From the NCBI GenBank assembly GCA_041984235.1, contig JBHIYN010000006.1, forward strand, positions 252,245-316,244: DNA of 64,000 bases. The letters run 5' to 3'. This document shows, piece after piece, positions 35,330-43,188 of the stretch; positions within the stretch are counted from its first letter, which is position 1, and every line of letters starts with the position of its first letter. Both the position numbers and the translations under genes were made by a program. The notes under the pieces were generated by a model. That model worked only from the letters and a program-made list of their open reading frames with translations, was not told the DNA's origin and searched no databases. Source of the stretch: JBHIYN01 sp041984235 (lineage in GTDB: Bacteria; Pseudomonadota; Gammaproteobacteria; Ga0077536).

Positions 35330-36214
35330 ATGGCAAACGCTGCAGAAATCCTGGCGCCAACCTCACCGGCCGCCACACTGGTAACGGGCATGGTCGATCT
35401 CGTGCCCCTGCCGCAGGCTTACGTGCGCATCCGCGAGGTCGTCGACGACCCGCTGACCGAGCTCGGTGACATCGCCGAGATCGTCAGCAGCGATCCCGCC
35501 CTGACCGGCCGCGTGCTGCGCCTGGTCAACAGCGCCTACATCGGCCTGATGGCGCCCATCGACTCCATCGACCACGCGGTGCGCGTGCTCGGCATGCAGC
35601 AGATCCACGACATGGCGCTCGCGACCTCGGCCATCGGATCGCTGTCGCACCTGCGCGCGGACCTGTTCGACCTGTTCGGGTTCTGGCGCCTGAGCGTCTA
35701 CTGCGGCGGCACCGCGCGCGAGATCGCGCTGCGCCTGGCATTGCCCGCGCCGCAGCGCATGTTCGTATGCGGCCTGCTGCACAACATCGGCAACCTGGTC
35801 ATCGCCCACGAGATGCCGGAAGCCTTCATCGAATGTCGCACCCGCGCGGCGGAGACCGAGCGCCCCTGGTTCGAGCTGCAGCGCGAGATGTTCGGCTTCG
35901 ACTACGCCGAGGTCGGTGGCGAGCTGATGCGCATGTGGAACCTGCCCGAGGCGCTGCGCATCCCGATCGCCCTGCACACCCGCGTAATCGACAACCTCGA
36001 AGCCGAGAACCAGGCCAACGCGGCCGTGCTCTCGGTGGCGGCGACCACGGCGCGCGCGGCGAGCTGGCAATCGAACGAGAGCGAACCCGTGCCCGATTAC
36101 GACACCAGCGCGCTGGCGATGACCGGCATCGACGCCGGGGTCATCGAGGAGCTCATGCTGCGCGTGGACGACGCCATGGCGGAGTCGCTGTCGGTACTCA
36201 TCCCCGACTACTGA
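35330..36214 (+). CDS. HDOD domain protein
   Basis: This gene encodes 294 residues. The HDOD domain spans about residues 20-220 (LPQAYVRIREVVDDP, VSSDPALTGRVLRLVNSAYIGL, CGLLHNIGNLVI). It resembles an HD phosphohydrolase fold without the full metal-binding HD signature, so it is a protein-interaction or signalling module rather than an enzyme. It stands alone with no attached response-regulator or GGDEF domain. It is convergent with phaC, with a 15-bp gap between the stops. A signalling role is likely but undefined. Confidence 0.8.
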   Translation: MANAAEILAPTSPAATLVTGMVDLVPLPQAYVRIREVVDDPLTELGDIAEIVSSDPALTGRVLRLVNSAYIGLMAPIDSIDHAVRVLGMQQIHDMALATSAIGSLSHLRADLFDLFGFWRLSVYCGGTAREIALRLALPAPQRMFVCGLLHNIGNLVIAHEMPEAFIECRTRAAETERPWFELQREMFGFDYAEVGGELMRMWNLPEALRIPIALHTRVIDNLEAENQANAAVLSVAATTARAASWQSNESEPVPDYDTSALAMTGIDAGVIEELMLRVDDAMAESLSVLIPDY

Positions 36215-36229
36215 GACCCGCGGCGAACG

Positions 36230-38023
36230 CTACTCGGCGCGCACCATGACGTAGCTTCCGGGCGCGTCCTCCAGCGCCGGCAGGGCACCCGCCCCCGGCT
36301 CGCGCGCGGGCACCTTGTCACCGCCGTAGCCGGCGATCCATTCCGCCCACTCCGGCCACCACGACTCGGCATGGTGGGTCGCCTGCGCCAGCCATTCGTC
36401 GGCGCTCAGACCCTTGGGATCGGGGCCGGTGTAGTGGCCGTACTGGCGCGGCCCGGGCGGATTGATGATGCCGGCGATGTGCCCGGCCTGGCCGAGCAGC
36501 ATGCGGCACGGCCCCTTGAACAGCTGCGCGCCGGCGAAGGTCGATTTCCAGGGTGCGATGTGGTCCTCCAGCGCGGACACGAAACACGCCGGCGTGTCGA
36601 CCGCCGACAGGTCGACCGGGGTGCCGTCGATGGTCATGCCGCCCGGCTCGCGCAGGCGGTTCTCCAGGTACATCCTGCGCAGGTAGGTGCTGTGCATGCG
36701 CGCCGGCATGCGCGTCGAGTCCGAGTTCCAGAACAGCAGGTCGAACGCCATCGGCTGGCGGCCGAGCAGGTAGTTGTTGACCACGAAGGACCAGATCAGG
36801 TCGTTGGCGCGCAGCATGTTGAAGGTGGTCGACATCTCGCCGCCGTCGAGGTAGCCGCGCTCGTTCATCATGCTCTCGATCGAGGCGAGCTGCTGCTCGT
36901 CGATGAACACGCCGAGATCGCCCGGCTCGGCGAAGTCGAGCATCGCGGTGAAGAAGGTCGCGGCGTGGAAGCGATCGTCACCGCGCGCTTTCATCAGCGC
37001 CAGCGTCGCCCCCAGCAGGGTGCCGCCCAGGCAGTAGCCGATGACGTTGAACGAGCGCTCGCCGGTGGCCTGCTCCATGGCATCGAGCGCGGCCATGGGG
37101 CCGAGACGCAGGTAGTCGTCGAAGTCCTTGTCGGCGAGCTTCTCGTCCGGGTTGACCCAGGAAATGACGAACACCGTCAGGCCCTGGTCGACCGCCCACT
37201 TGATGAAGGAATTCTTCGGCTGCAGGTCGAGGATGTAGAACTTGTTGATCCACGGCGGGATGATCAGCAGCGGGCGCTGGTAGACCTCGTCGGTCGAGGG
37301 CGAGTACTGGATGAGCTGCATGAGCTCGTTCTGGTAGATGACCTTGCCGGCGGAAGTGGCGACGTTGGCCCCGAGCTCGAAGGCGCTGGCGTCGACCATG
37401 CGCGTGTGCAGGCGCCCGTCCTTCGGATCGATGTCGGCGAGGAAGTTCTTCAGCCCTTCCACCAGGTTGCGGCCGCCGGTCTGCACGGTGGCGTGCAGCA
37501 CCTCAGGGTTGGTCAGGACGAAGTTGGTCGGCGCGATGGCGTCGATGTACTGGCGGGTGTAGAACTCGACCTTCTTGGCGGTCTTCTCGTCGAGCCCCTC
37601 GGCGCCGGCGACCAGCGACTGCAGCACGCGCGCGGTGGCGAGATAGGTCTGGCGCACATAGTCGAAGAACGGGTTCTTGTCCCAGTCCTCGGCCTTGAAG
37701 CGGCGATCACCGCTGCCGCCCTCGACCACCGGCCCGGCCTCGATGCCGAACAGGCGCTGGGCGGTGTGGTGCCAGATCTGCATGTAGGTGTTCCAGGCGT
37801 TGAACTGCGCCTCCAGCAGCCGCGCCGGGTCGCGCGCGAGCTCCTCGGTGAAGGCGGCGAACGCCGGCAGGATGCCAAGCGGATCGACCCCCTTGATCTC
37901 CGCCAGGCTGTGCGACTCCAGGAACTGCTGCAGCATTTCCTGCGATTGCGCGCTGACGTTGGCGAGCGCCTCGGTCAGGTCGAGCGGACTGGGAATGTCG
38001 TCCATCGGGCTGTCTTGACTCAT
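36230..38023 (-). CDS. phaC: Class I poly(R)-hydroxyalkanoate synthase
   Basis: This gene encodes 597 residues, standard for class I. The lipase-like box GYCLGG places the catalytic Cys at 331, with D487 (EDHIAPW) and H515 (GHIAGII) completing the triad. The N-terminal domain shows the family core (NPFFDYVRQTYLA, YTRQYIDAIAPTNF). It polymerises 3-hydroxyacyl-CoA into storage polyester at granule surfaces. The ATG follows GGGGAG. No phaA, phaB, phasin or phaR is adjacent. A palindrome 74 bp upstream (38097-38111) may be an operator. Confidence 0.95.
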   Translation of the reverse strand: MSQDSPMDDIPSPLDLTEALANVSAQSQEMLQQFLESHSLAEIKGVDPLGILPAFAAFTEELARDPARLLEAQFNAWNTYMQIWHHTAQRLFGIEAGPVVEGGSGDRRFKAEDWDKNPFFDYVRQTYLATARVLQSLVAGAEGLDEKTAKKVEFYTRQYIDAIAPTNFVLTNPEVLHATVQTGGRNLVEGLKNFLADIDPKDGRLHTRMVDASAFELGANVATSAGKVIYQNELMQLIQYSPSTDEVYQRPLLIIPPWINKFYILDLQPKNSFIKWAVDQGLTVFVISWVNPDEKLADKDFDDYLRLGPMAALDAMEQATGERSFNVIGYCLGGTLLGATLALMKARGDDRFHAATFFTAMLDFAEPGDLGVFIDEQQLASIESMMNERGYLDGGEMSTTFNMLRANDLIWSFVVNNYLLGRQPMAFDLLFWNSDSTRMPARMHSTYLRRMYLENRLREPGGMTIDGTPVDLSAVDTPACFVSALEDHIAPWKSTFAGAQLFKGPCRMLLGQAGHIAGIINPPGPRQYGHYTGPDPKGLSADEWLAQATHHAESWWPEWAEWIAGYGGDKVPAREPGAGALPALEDAPGSYVMVRAE

Positions 38024-38096
38024 CGGATTCTCCCCACGGGCGGCCGCGCCCCGTTTTCCGCCCCAGCATACGCCGGGCCGGCCTGCGGATGCGTTA

Positions 38097-38111
38097 TGTT
38101 GCGTCGCAACA
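38097..38111. promoter_or_regulatory. Palindromic operator candidate upstream of phaC
   Basis: The sequence TGTTGCG-T-CGCAACA is a perfect 7-bp inverted repeat around one base, followed 3 bases later by a partial second copy (TGTTGCGGCGCA). It lies 74-88 bases before the phaC ATG. TGC/GCA-rich sites near pha genes are bound by PhaR-type repressors in other proteobacteria. Assignment to PhaR here is inference. Confidence 0.45.
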
Positions 38112-38137
38112 AATGTTGCGGCGCACTCTATGCAGGC

Positions 38138-38162
38138 GCGCCCGGGCTGTCAAGCCGGGCGC
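38138..38162 (-). terminator. Hairpin just downstream of lpdA
   Basis: An 8-bp GC stem (GCGCCCGG/CCGGGCGC) with a 9-base loop lies 6 bases after the lpdA stop on the minus strand. No T tract follows, so it may act as a weak or Rho-assisted terminator separating lpdA from phaC. Confidence 0.35.
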
Positions 38163-38167
38163 AGCGC

Positions 38168-39577
38168 TCAGCGCGATTTCTTCGGCATGTAGAGATCGGT
38201 GATGGTGCCGCTGTAGGCCTCGGCCGCCATGGCTACCGTCTCCGAGAGGGTCGGATGCGGGTGGATGGTGAGACCGATGTCCTCGGCGTCGCAGCCCATC
38301 TCGATGGCGAGCGCCACCTCGGCAATCAGATCGCCGGCGTTGGTGCCGACGATGCCGGCGCCGATCACGCGCCCGGACTCCGGGTCGAACAGGAGCTTGG
38401 TCTGGCCTTCGCTGCGCCCCAGCGCCAGCGAGCGCCCGCTGGCCGCCCACGGGAACACCGCCTTCTCCACCGCCACGCCCTCCTCGCGCGCGCGGGTCTC
38501 GCTCATGCCGACCCAGGCGACCTCCGGATCGGTGTAGGCGACCGAGGGAATGACCTGCGCATCGAAGGCCGCCTTGTGTCCGGCCGCGACCTCGGCGGCG
38601 ACCTTGCCTTCGTGCACCGCCTTGTGCGCCAGCATCGGCTGGCCGACGATGTCGCCGATGGCGAAGATGTGCGCCACGTTGGTGCGCATCTGCCGGTCGA
38701 CGGCGATGAAGCCGCGCTCGTCGACCTGCACACCCGCCGCGTCGGCGCCGATGCGCGCCCCGTTGGGTGCACGCCCGACCGCCACCAGCACGCGGTCATA
38801 GGCCGCGTTGGCGGGCGCGGATTCGCCCTCGAAATGGGCCACCAGCGCCGCTTCGGTGGCCTCGACCCGGCTCACCCGGGTCCCGGTATAGACCGCTTCC
38901 AGGCCCTTGCGCAGCCGTTTCTCGAGCGGTTTCACCAGGTCGCGATCGGCGCCGAACATGAGATCGTCGGTCAGCTCGACCACGCTCACCCGGCTGCCGA
39001 GCTCCATGTAGACGGTGGCCATCTCCAGCCCGATGATGCCGCCGCCGACGACCAGCATGCGCTCCGGGATCGCGGCCAGCTCGAGCGCGCCGGTGGAATC
39101 GATCACGCGTGGATCCTCATAGGGGATCCCGGGCAGGCGCACGGGCTCGGAGCCGGCCGCGATGATGGCGTGCGCGAACTCCAGCGTCTGCGTGCCATCG
39201 TCGCCGCTGACCTCGATGCCGTTGGCGGACACGAAGCGGCCCTCGCCGTGCACCACCGTGACCTTGCGCTGGCGCGCCAGGCCCTCCAGCCCCTTGGTCA
39301 GCTGGCCGACCACCTTGCCCTTCCAGCCGCGCAGCCGGTCGAGGTCGATCTCCGGCGCGCCGAAACGAATGCCGTGCTCGGCCATCTCGCGCGCCTCGCT
39401 CACGACTTTCGCCGCGTGCAGCAAGGCCTTGGAGGGAATGCAGCCGACGTTCAGGCACACCCCGCCGAGCGTCGCGTGGCGTTCGACCAGGGCCACCGAC
39501 AGGCCGAGATCGGCGGCACGGAAGGCGGCGGAGTAGCCGCCCGGCCCCGAGCCGAGGACGACGAGATCGTATTTCAT
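38168..39577 (-). CDS. lpdA: Dihydrolipoyl dehydrogenase
   Basis: This gene encodes 469 residues. The FAD motif GSGPGGYSAA is at 9-18, the redox-active disulfide C41-LNVG-C46 in GGVCLNVGCIPSK, the NAD motif VVGGGIIGLEMA near 180, and the C-terminal HPHPTLSE with the catalytic His-Glu pair near 445. It reoxidises dihydrolipoamide of 2-oxoacid dehydrogenase complexes in the cytoplasm. No E1 or E2 genes are adjacent. It starts in a 4-base overlap with the end of the YhbY-like gene, so the two are translationally coupled. The ATG is preceded by GGAG. Confidence 0.95.
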   Translation of the reverse strand: MKYDLVVLGSGPGGYSAAFRAADLGLSVALVERHATLGGVCLNVGCIPSKALLHAAKVVSEAREMAEHGIRFGAPEIDLDRLRGWKGKVVGQLTKGLEGLARQRKVTVVHGEGRFVSANGIEVSGDDGTQTLEFAHAIIAAGSEPVRLPGIPYEDPRVIDSTGALELAAIPERMLVVGGGIIGLEMATVYMELGSRVSVVELTDDLMFGADRDLVKPLEKRLRKGLEAVYTGTRVSRVEATEAALVAHFEGESAPANAAYDRVLVAVGRAPNGARIGADAAGVQVDERGFIAVDRQMRTNVAHIFAIGDIVGQPMLAHKAVHEGKVAAEVAAGHKAAFDAQVIPSVAYTDPEVAWVGMSETRAREEGVAVEKAVFPWAASGRSLALGRSEGQTKLLFDPESGRVIGAGIVGTNAGDLIAEVALAIEMGCDAEDIGLTIHPHPTLSETVAMAAEAYSGTITDLYMPKKSR

Positions 39578-39867
39578 GGTCTGCTCCGTTTCTTGCGGGG
39601 TTCGGGGTTGGCGCGGAAGAAAACGCCGGTGGCGCCGACGGCGGTGACGAGCTCGGCGCCGAGGCGCGCGGCCAGCGCCTGCATCTGTTCACCGCGCGCC
39701 TCGCGCTCGACGCCGCGGAAACGGATCTTGATCAGCTCGTGCGCGCTGAGCGCACCGTCGGCCTCGGCGGCGACGGCGTCGGTCACGCCGTGCTGGCCAA
39801 CCAGCACCACCGGCTTGAGGGCGTGGGCGCGCTGGCGCAGGCGGCGCTTGTGATCGGCATCGAGCAT
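39574..39867 (-). CDS. yhbY: YhbY-family RNA-binding protein (CRM domain)
   Basis: This gene encodes 97 residues from the ATG at 39867; the longer open frame upstream has no support. It is a single CRM domain: LRQRAHALKPVVLVGQHGVT with the GxxG-type loop, then HELIKIRFRG and a C-terminal VTAVGATGVFFRAN strand. The family binds precursor 50S ribosomal particles. It is usually next to ftsH/rlmE, not lpdA. Here its stop overlaps the lpdA start (ATGA). The basic tail PRKKRSRP is consistent with RNA binding. Confidence 0.85.
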   Translation of the reverse strand: MLDADHKRRLRQRAHALKPVVLVGQHGVTDAVAAEADGALSAHELIKIRFRGVEREARGEQMQALAARLGAELVTAVGATGVFFRANPEPRKKRSRP

Positions 39868-40003
39868 GGCGTGAACTCGCAGGGCTTGAGGAACGTCGGG
39901 CAGGCGGCATGATTTCACAATTCCGCGCCGGCTGCGCGCCGTCCCGCGTGCCCGCCAAATCGACCGCACCGGTGCTTTTCTATAGCATCCCGGCCATGTA
40001 CGA

Positions 40004-41458
40004 ATGCTCGCCACGATTCGCCGCCACGCGTCCGGCCGCATGATGCCGGGATCGCTCAACGCGGGCGCCGCGTTCGCCGACAACCTGCGCGCCGGCGCCA
40101 GGATCGCGTTCGGCCTGCCGCTGGCACCGGACGCCCTGCGCGCCGACGGTCGCCAGCTGGCGCTGGCGCTCGCGGTCCTATGGCTGGGCTGGGTGCTGGC
40201 GGCGCGCATGAGCGCCGGTGCCGCCTCGGGGTTCTGGATCTGGGGCGTGGCGGCCCTCGCCGCGCGCCTCTACCTGTGGCTGAGCGCCCTCGCCCTGCTC
40301 GCCTGGCTCAGCGGATGTGCCGGGCGCTTCGTCGCGCTCGCCGTCGGCGTGCTGTTCGCCGCCTGGCCGGTGGCGCTGACCGCGATCGTCGTCGGCCACC
40401 TCGCCGCGACCCTCGGCATCGAGCCGGCCGGCAACATGCGGCGCCTGTTCACCGTGGCGCTGCTCGCCTGGTACGCGCTGACGTTCGTACGCGTGCTGCG
40501 GCTGACCAGCGGCCATGCGGTGCCGCGGGCGCTGGCCGCCGGCGCGGCCTACGCGCTCGCCCTGTTCGCCATCACGCGCCTGATGCCGGCCTCGCCGATG
40601 TTCTACGCGTATCCCGAGTACACGGAAGACACGCTCGACGTCGAGGCCGTGTACTACCGCCAGCACGCCCTGGTCGATCGCCAGCTGGCCGCGCTCGCCC
40701 CGCAACGCCCCGACCAGATCGACGTCTACTTCGTCACCTTCGGCGCCTACGCCGGGCAGGACGTGTTCCTGCGCGAGGCGCTGGCCGCGCGCGACATCGT
40801 CGAACGCCGTTTCGGCCTCGGCGGGCGCAGCATGGCGCTGGTCAATCACACCGAGGTGGTCGACTCCCTGCCGCTCGCCAACCTGCCCAACCTGCGGCGC
40901 GCGCTCGACGGCCTGGGGCGGCTGATCGACCCCGCGCAGGACATCGCCTTCCTGTTCCTGACCTCGCACGGCTCGCCGGACGCCTCGCTCGCCGCGGATT
41001 TCGCGCGCCTCGCGCCCAACGATCTGCACGGCGCCGACCTGCGCCGCGCGCTCGACGACGCCGGCATCGGCTGGCGCATCGTGGTCATCTCGGCGTGCTA
41101 TTCGGGCAGCTTCATCGAGGCGCTGCGTTCACCGCAGACCCTGGTGATCACGGCCGCCGATGCCGACAGCGCCTCGTTCGGCTGCGCCCACGAGAATGCC
41201 TGGACCTATTTCGGCGAGGCCTATTTCGCCGAGGCGCTGCCGTCCACCGGCGACCCGGTAGCCGCCTTCGAGCAGGCGCGGGCGGCGATCCGTGCGCGCG
41301 AACGCGAAGAGCGCAAGGCGCCCTCGGATCCGCAAATGCGCCTCGGCGAGCGCATGGCGGCCCAGCTGCAGGCGTGGCGCGGCCAGCAGCCGCGCCTGGC
41401 CGCGCACTGCGCCGGCAGCCCGGCGGACGCCGCGGAGTCCTGCCAGGCGCCGCGCTGA
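40004..41458 (+). CDS. Membrane-anchored C13 (legumain/caspase-like) peptidase family protein
   Basis: This gene encodes 484 residues. The N-terminal half has about five hydrophobic helices between residues 50 and 205. The C-terminal half is a caspase-hemoglobinase fold: FLFLTSHGSPD with H322 and VVISACYSGSF with C365, the catalytic dyad of clan CD peptidases. It is probably an inner-membrane protein with a periplasmic or cytoplasmic cysteine peptidase domain. Substrates of bacterial C13 proteins are not known. It is divergent from yhbY-lpdA. An internal ATG at residue 13 or 14 could be the real start. Confidence 0.75.
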   Translation: MLATIRRHASGRMMPGSLNAGAAFADNLRAGARIAFGLPLAPDALRADGRQLALALAVLWLGWVLAARMSAGAASGFWIWGVAALAARLYLWLSALALLAWLSGCAGRFVALAVGVLFAAWPVALTAIVVGHLAATLGIEPAGNMRRLFTVALLAWYALTFVRVLRLTSGHAVPRALAAGAAYALALFAITRLMPASPMFYAYPEYTEDTLDVEAVYYRQHALVDRQLAALAPQRPDQIDVYFVTFGAYAGQDVFLREALAARDIVERRFGLGGRSMALVNHTEVVDSLPLANLPNLRRALDGLGRLIDPAQDIAFLFLTSHGSPDASLAADFARLAPNDLHGADLRRALDDAGIGWRIVVISACYSGSFIEALRSPQTLVITAADADSASFGCAHENAWTYFGEAYFAEALPSTGDPVAAFEQARAAIRAREREERKAPSDPQMRLGERMAAQLQAWRGQQPRLAAHCAGSPADAAESCQAPR

Positions 41459-41474
41459 ACGCGGCGCGGCGGTC

Positions 41475-41888
41475 TCAGCCGCCGAACATCTTGCGCAGGT
41501 TGTCGAAACCCATCTTGTAGATGTCCTGCACCGCGGCAGTCGCATCGGCTTCGGTCGCACCGCTCGGATCGAACTCGCCGGTCCACTCGATCACGGCCTT
41601 GCCCTTGCCGTTCTCCTTCACGCGCAGCGTGGCCGTGTAGTTCGCCACCGGCAGCGGGCCGCTGATGATGCTGTAGCGGTAGAGGCGATCGCCGTCCTCG
41701 ATCTGCTCGAGGCGTTCCACGATCTCGCCGCCGCCGAACAGCGACAGGCGCCGGATGCGGCCGCCGTCCTCCAGCTTGCTGTTGGTCACCGCCGGATGCC
41801 AGTCCGGCAGCGCGTTGAATTTCCCGATCAGCTCCCAGACCTCGTCGGCGCTGATATTGAGTGGCGATTCCATCGAAACCCTGGCCAT
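41475..41888 (-). CDS. SRPBCC (START/Bet v1-like) family protein
   Basis: This gene encodes 137 residues from the ATG at 41888 with AGAGGA upstream. It has the polyketide-cyclase/dehydrase-like layout: SADEVWELIGKFNALPDWHP near the start, RRLSLFGGGEIVERLEQI, and a long C-terminal helix with GFDNLRKMF. The helix-grip fold binds hydrophobic ligands in a deep cavity. There is no catalytic motif to name. It is convergent with the C13-peptidase gene, with a 16-bp gap. Confidence 0.8.
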   Translation of the reverse strand: MARVSMESPLNISADEVWELIGKFNALPDWHPAVTNSKLEDGGRIRRLSLFGGGEIVERLEQIEDGDRLYRYSIISGPLPVANYTATLRVKENGKGKAVIEWTGEFDPSGATEADATAAVQDIYKMGFDNLRKMFGG

Positions 41889-42027
41889 GGTGCGGTCCTC
41901 TTGATGTGCCGTCACGGATCCCGTGGCGCTGCCGCCCGGGCCGCTACTTGCCGATAGTCGATATCCTATAGAATACGCGCGCCGGCGGCATCTGTGGGAT
42001 GCCGCCGCCGGACGGAAGCGAAACGGC

Positions 42028-42225
42028 GTGAACGGGAAAGCGAGAGAAATCAAAATCGTCGACGACAGCGAAACCGAGGTCGGCTGCGACGGCGGAGGTG
42101 GCGGGCTCGGCCATCCGCTGGTCTACCTGCCGTTCGACGGCCGGGCCTGGGTCGACTGCTACTACTGCGGGCAGCGCTTCGCCAAGTCGGGCTATGAGTC
42201 ACCCGACAGCCAGTCCCAGGCCTGA
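42028..42225 (+). CDS. Small zinc-finger protein (zf-CHCC type)
   Basis: This gene encodes 65 residues from a GTG start. The zinc ligands follow the CHCC pattern: C in VGCDGG, H in GLGHPLVYL, then C-x-x-C in DCYYCGQRF. This is the fold of the NDUFS6-like small bacterial zinc-finger family. The downstream yidD start lies 32 bases inside its 3' end, so the two are transcribed together and probably translationally coupled. The precise role is unknown. Confidence 0.8.
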   Translation: MNGKAREIKIVDDSETEVGCDGGGGGLGHPLVYLPFDGRAWVDCYYCGQRFAKSGYESPDSQSQA

Positions 42226-42496
42226 GCACGTCGCTGCCGGCGCCAGCCTGGCTGCGCGACCACTGCTGTTCCTGGTGCGCGCCTACCGGCTGCTGCTGTC
42301 GCCACTGCTCGGTCCGCGTTGCCGCTACCTGCCGACCTGCTCCGAGTACGCGCTCGAAGCACTCGCCCGCCACGGCGCCCTGCGTGGCAGCCTGCTCAGC
42401 CTGCGCCGCGTGCTGCGCTGCCATCCGTGGGGCGGCAGCGGCCACGATCCCGTTCCCGGCAGCGCGGGCAACGAGCACGGTGACGCGACGAACTAA
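42194..42496 (+). CDS. yidD: Membrane protein insertion efficiency factor YidD
   Basis: This gene encodes 100 residues. The YidD signature is complete: RAYRLLLSPLLGPRCRYLPTC, SEYALEAL, then LRCHPWGGSGHDPVP. It is a small peripheral inner-membrane protein that assists the YidC insertase. Here it is not with rnpA and yidC but overlaps a zinc-finger gene. The ATG at 42194 lies inside that gene, and no better in-frame start is seen downstream. The stop overlaps the convergent NUDIX gene by 4 bases. Confidence 0.9.
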   Translation: MSHPTASPRPEHVAAGASLAARPLLFLVRAYRLLLSPLLGPRCRYLPTCSEYALEALARHGALRGSLLSLRRVLRCHPWGGSGHDPVPGSAGNEHGDATN

Positions 42497-43014
42497 CGGT
42501 TGAGGCGGTCGAAATCGACCAGCTCGCGCTCGATCCCGCGTGCACGCAGCCAGTCGCGCAGCGCCTTGCCGGTACCCGCGGACCACGGCAGGACTTCCTC
42601 GATCGGCACCCACTTGTGATCCGCGATCTCCTCGCGGCAGAGCGTCACGTCGTGGCTGTCGACGCTCACGTGGTAGGTGATGAGCAGCTGGTTGGCGCGA
42701 TAGAACTCGTACATGCCGACGTAGGACTCCAGCCGGCCGTCGAGGCCGAGCTCTTCCCTGACCTCGCGCAGGACCCCCTCCTCCGGCATCTCGCCGGATT
42801 CCAGGAAGCCGGTCACCAGCCCGTACCAGTGTGACGGCCAGCCGACGTTGCGCACCAGCGCAACGTCGCCGGCATGTTCGACGATCGCCGCGACCACCGG
42901 GATCGGGTTGTTCCAGTGCACGAAGCCGCACGCGGCGTCCGGGCACACCGGCCGCTCGCGGCCACCGGCGGGCAGCCGCATGAGGGGTTTCGCACACTGG
43001 GGGCAGTACTTCAT
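42493..43014 (-). CDS. NUDIX hydrolase with N-terminal zinc ribbon
   Basis: This gene encodes 173 residues. The NUDIX box is exact: G69-x5-E75-x7-R83-E-V-R-E-E-L-G90. A four-cysteine zinc ribbon precedes it (C4, C7, C24, C29), as in NAD(H) pyrophosphatase NudC and related proteins. The N-terminal NudC domain and the SQPWPFPxS array are absent, so it is not NudC itself. It probably hydrolyses a nucleoside diphosphate-linked compound in the cytoplasm. It is convergent with yidD. Confidence 0.85.
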   Translation of the reverse strand: MKYCPQCAKPLMRLPAGGRERPVCPDAACGFVHWNNPIPVVAAIVEHAGDVALVRNVGWPSHWYGLVTGFLESGEMPEEGVLREVREELGLDGRLESYVGMYEFYRANQLLITYHVSVDSHDVTLCREEIADHKWVPIEEVLPWSAGTGKALRDWLRARGIERELVDFDRLNR

Positions 43015-43188
43015 CGTCGTGATCCGGGATTGCTTCGCGCGGCCGGGACGGACGGTCGGGTTCCGCCCGGGAATTGCCCGTGAAGCATATCCGAAACTCC
43101 GCGCCGCGACGTGTGGCGCCCCGCGCGCGCTGCAACCGGAAGCGGGCTTCCTGCGCGCGCGCGGTACGCCGACCTCGTGCGCGACGTT

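Noticed and set aside
36371..39853. Open frame of about 1,160 codons on the plus strand over phaC and lpdA
   Set aside because: Antisense of two well-supported enzymes; low-complexity composition typical of GC-rich shadow frames.
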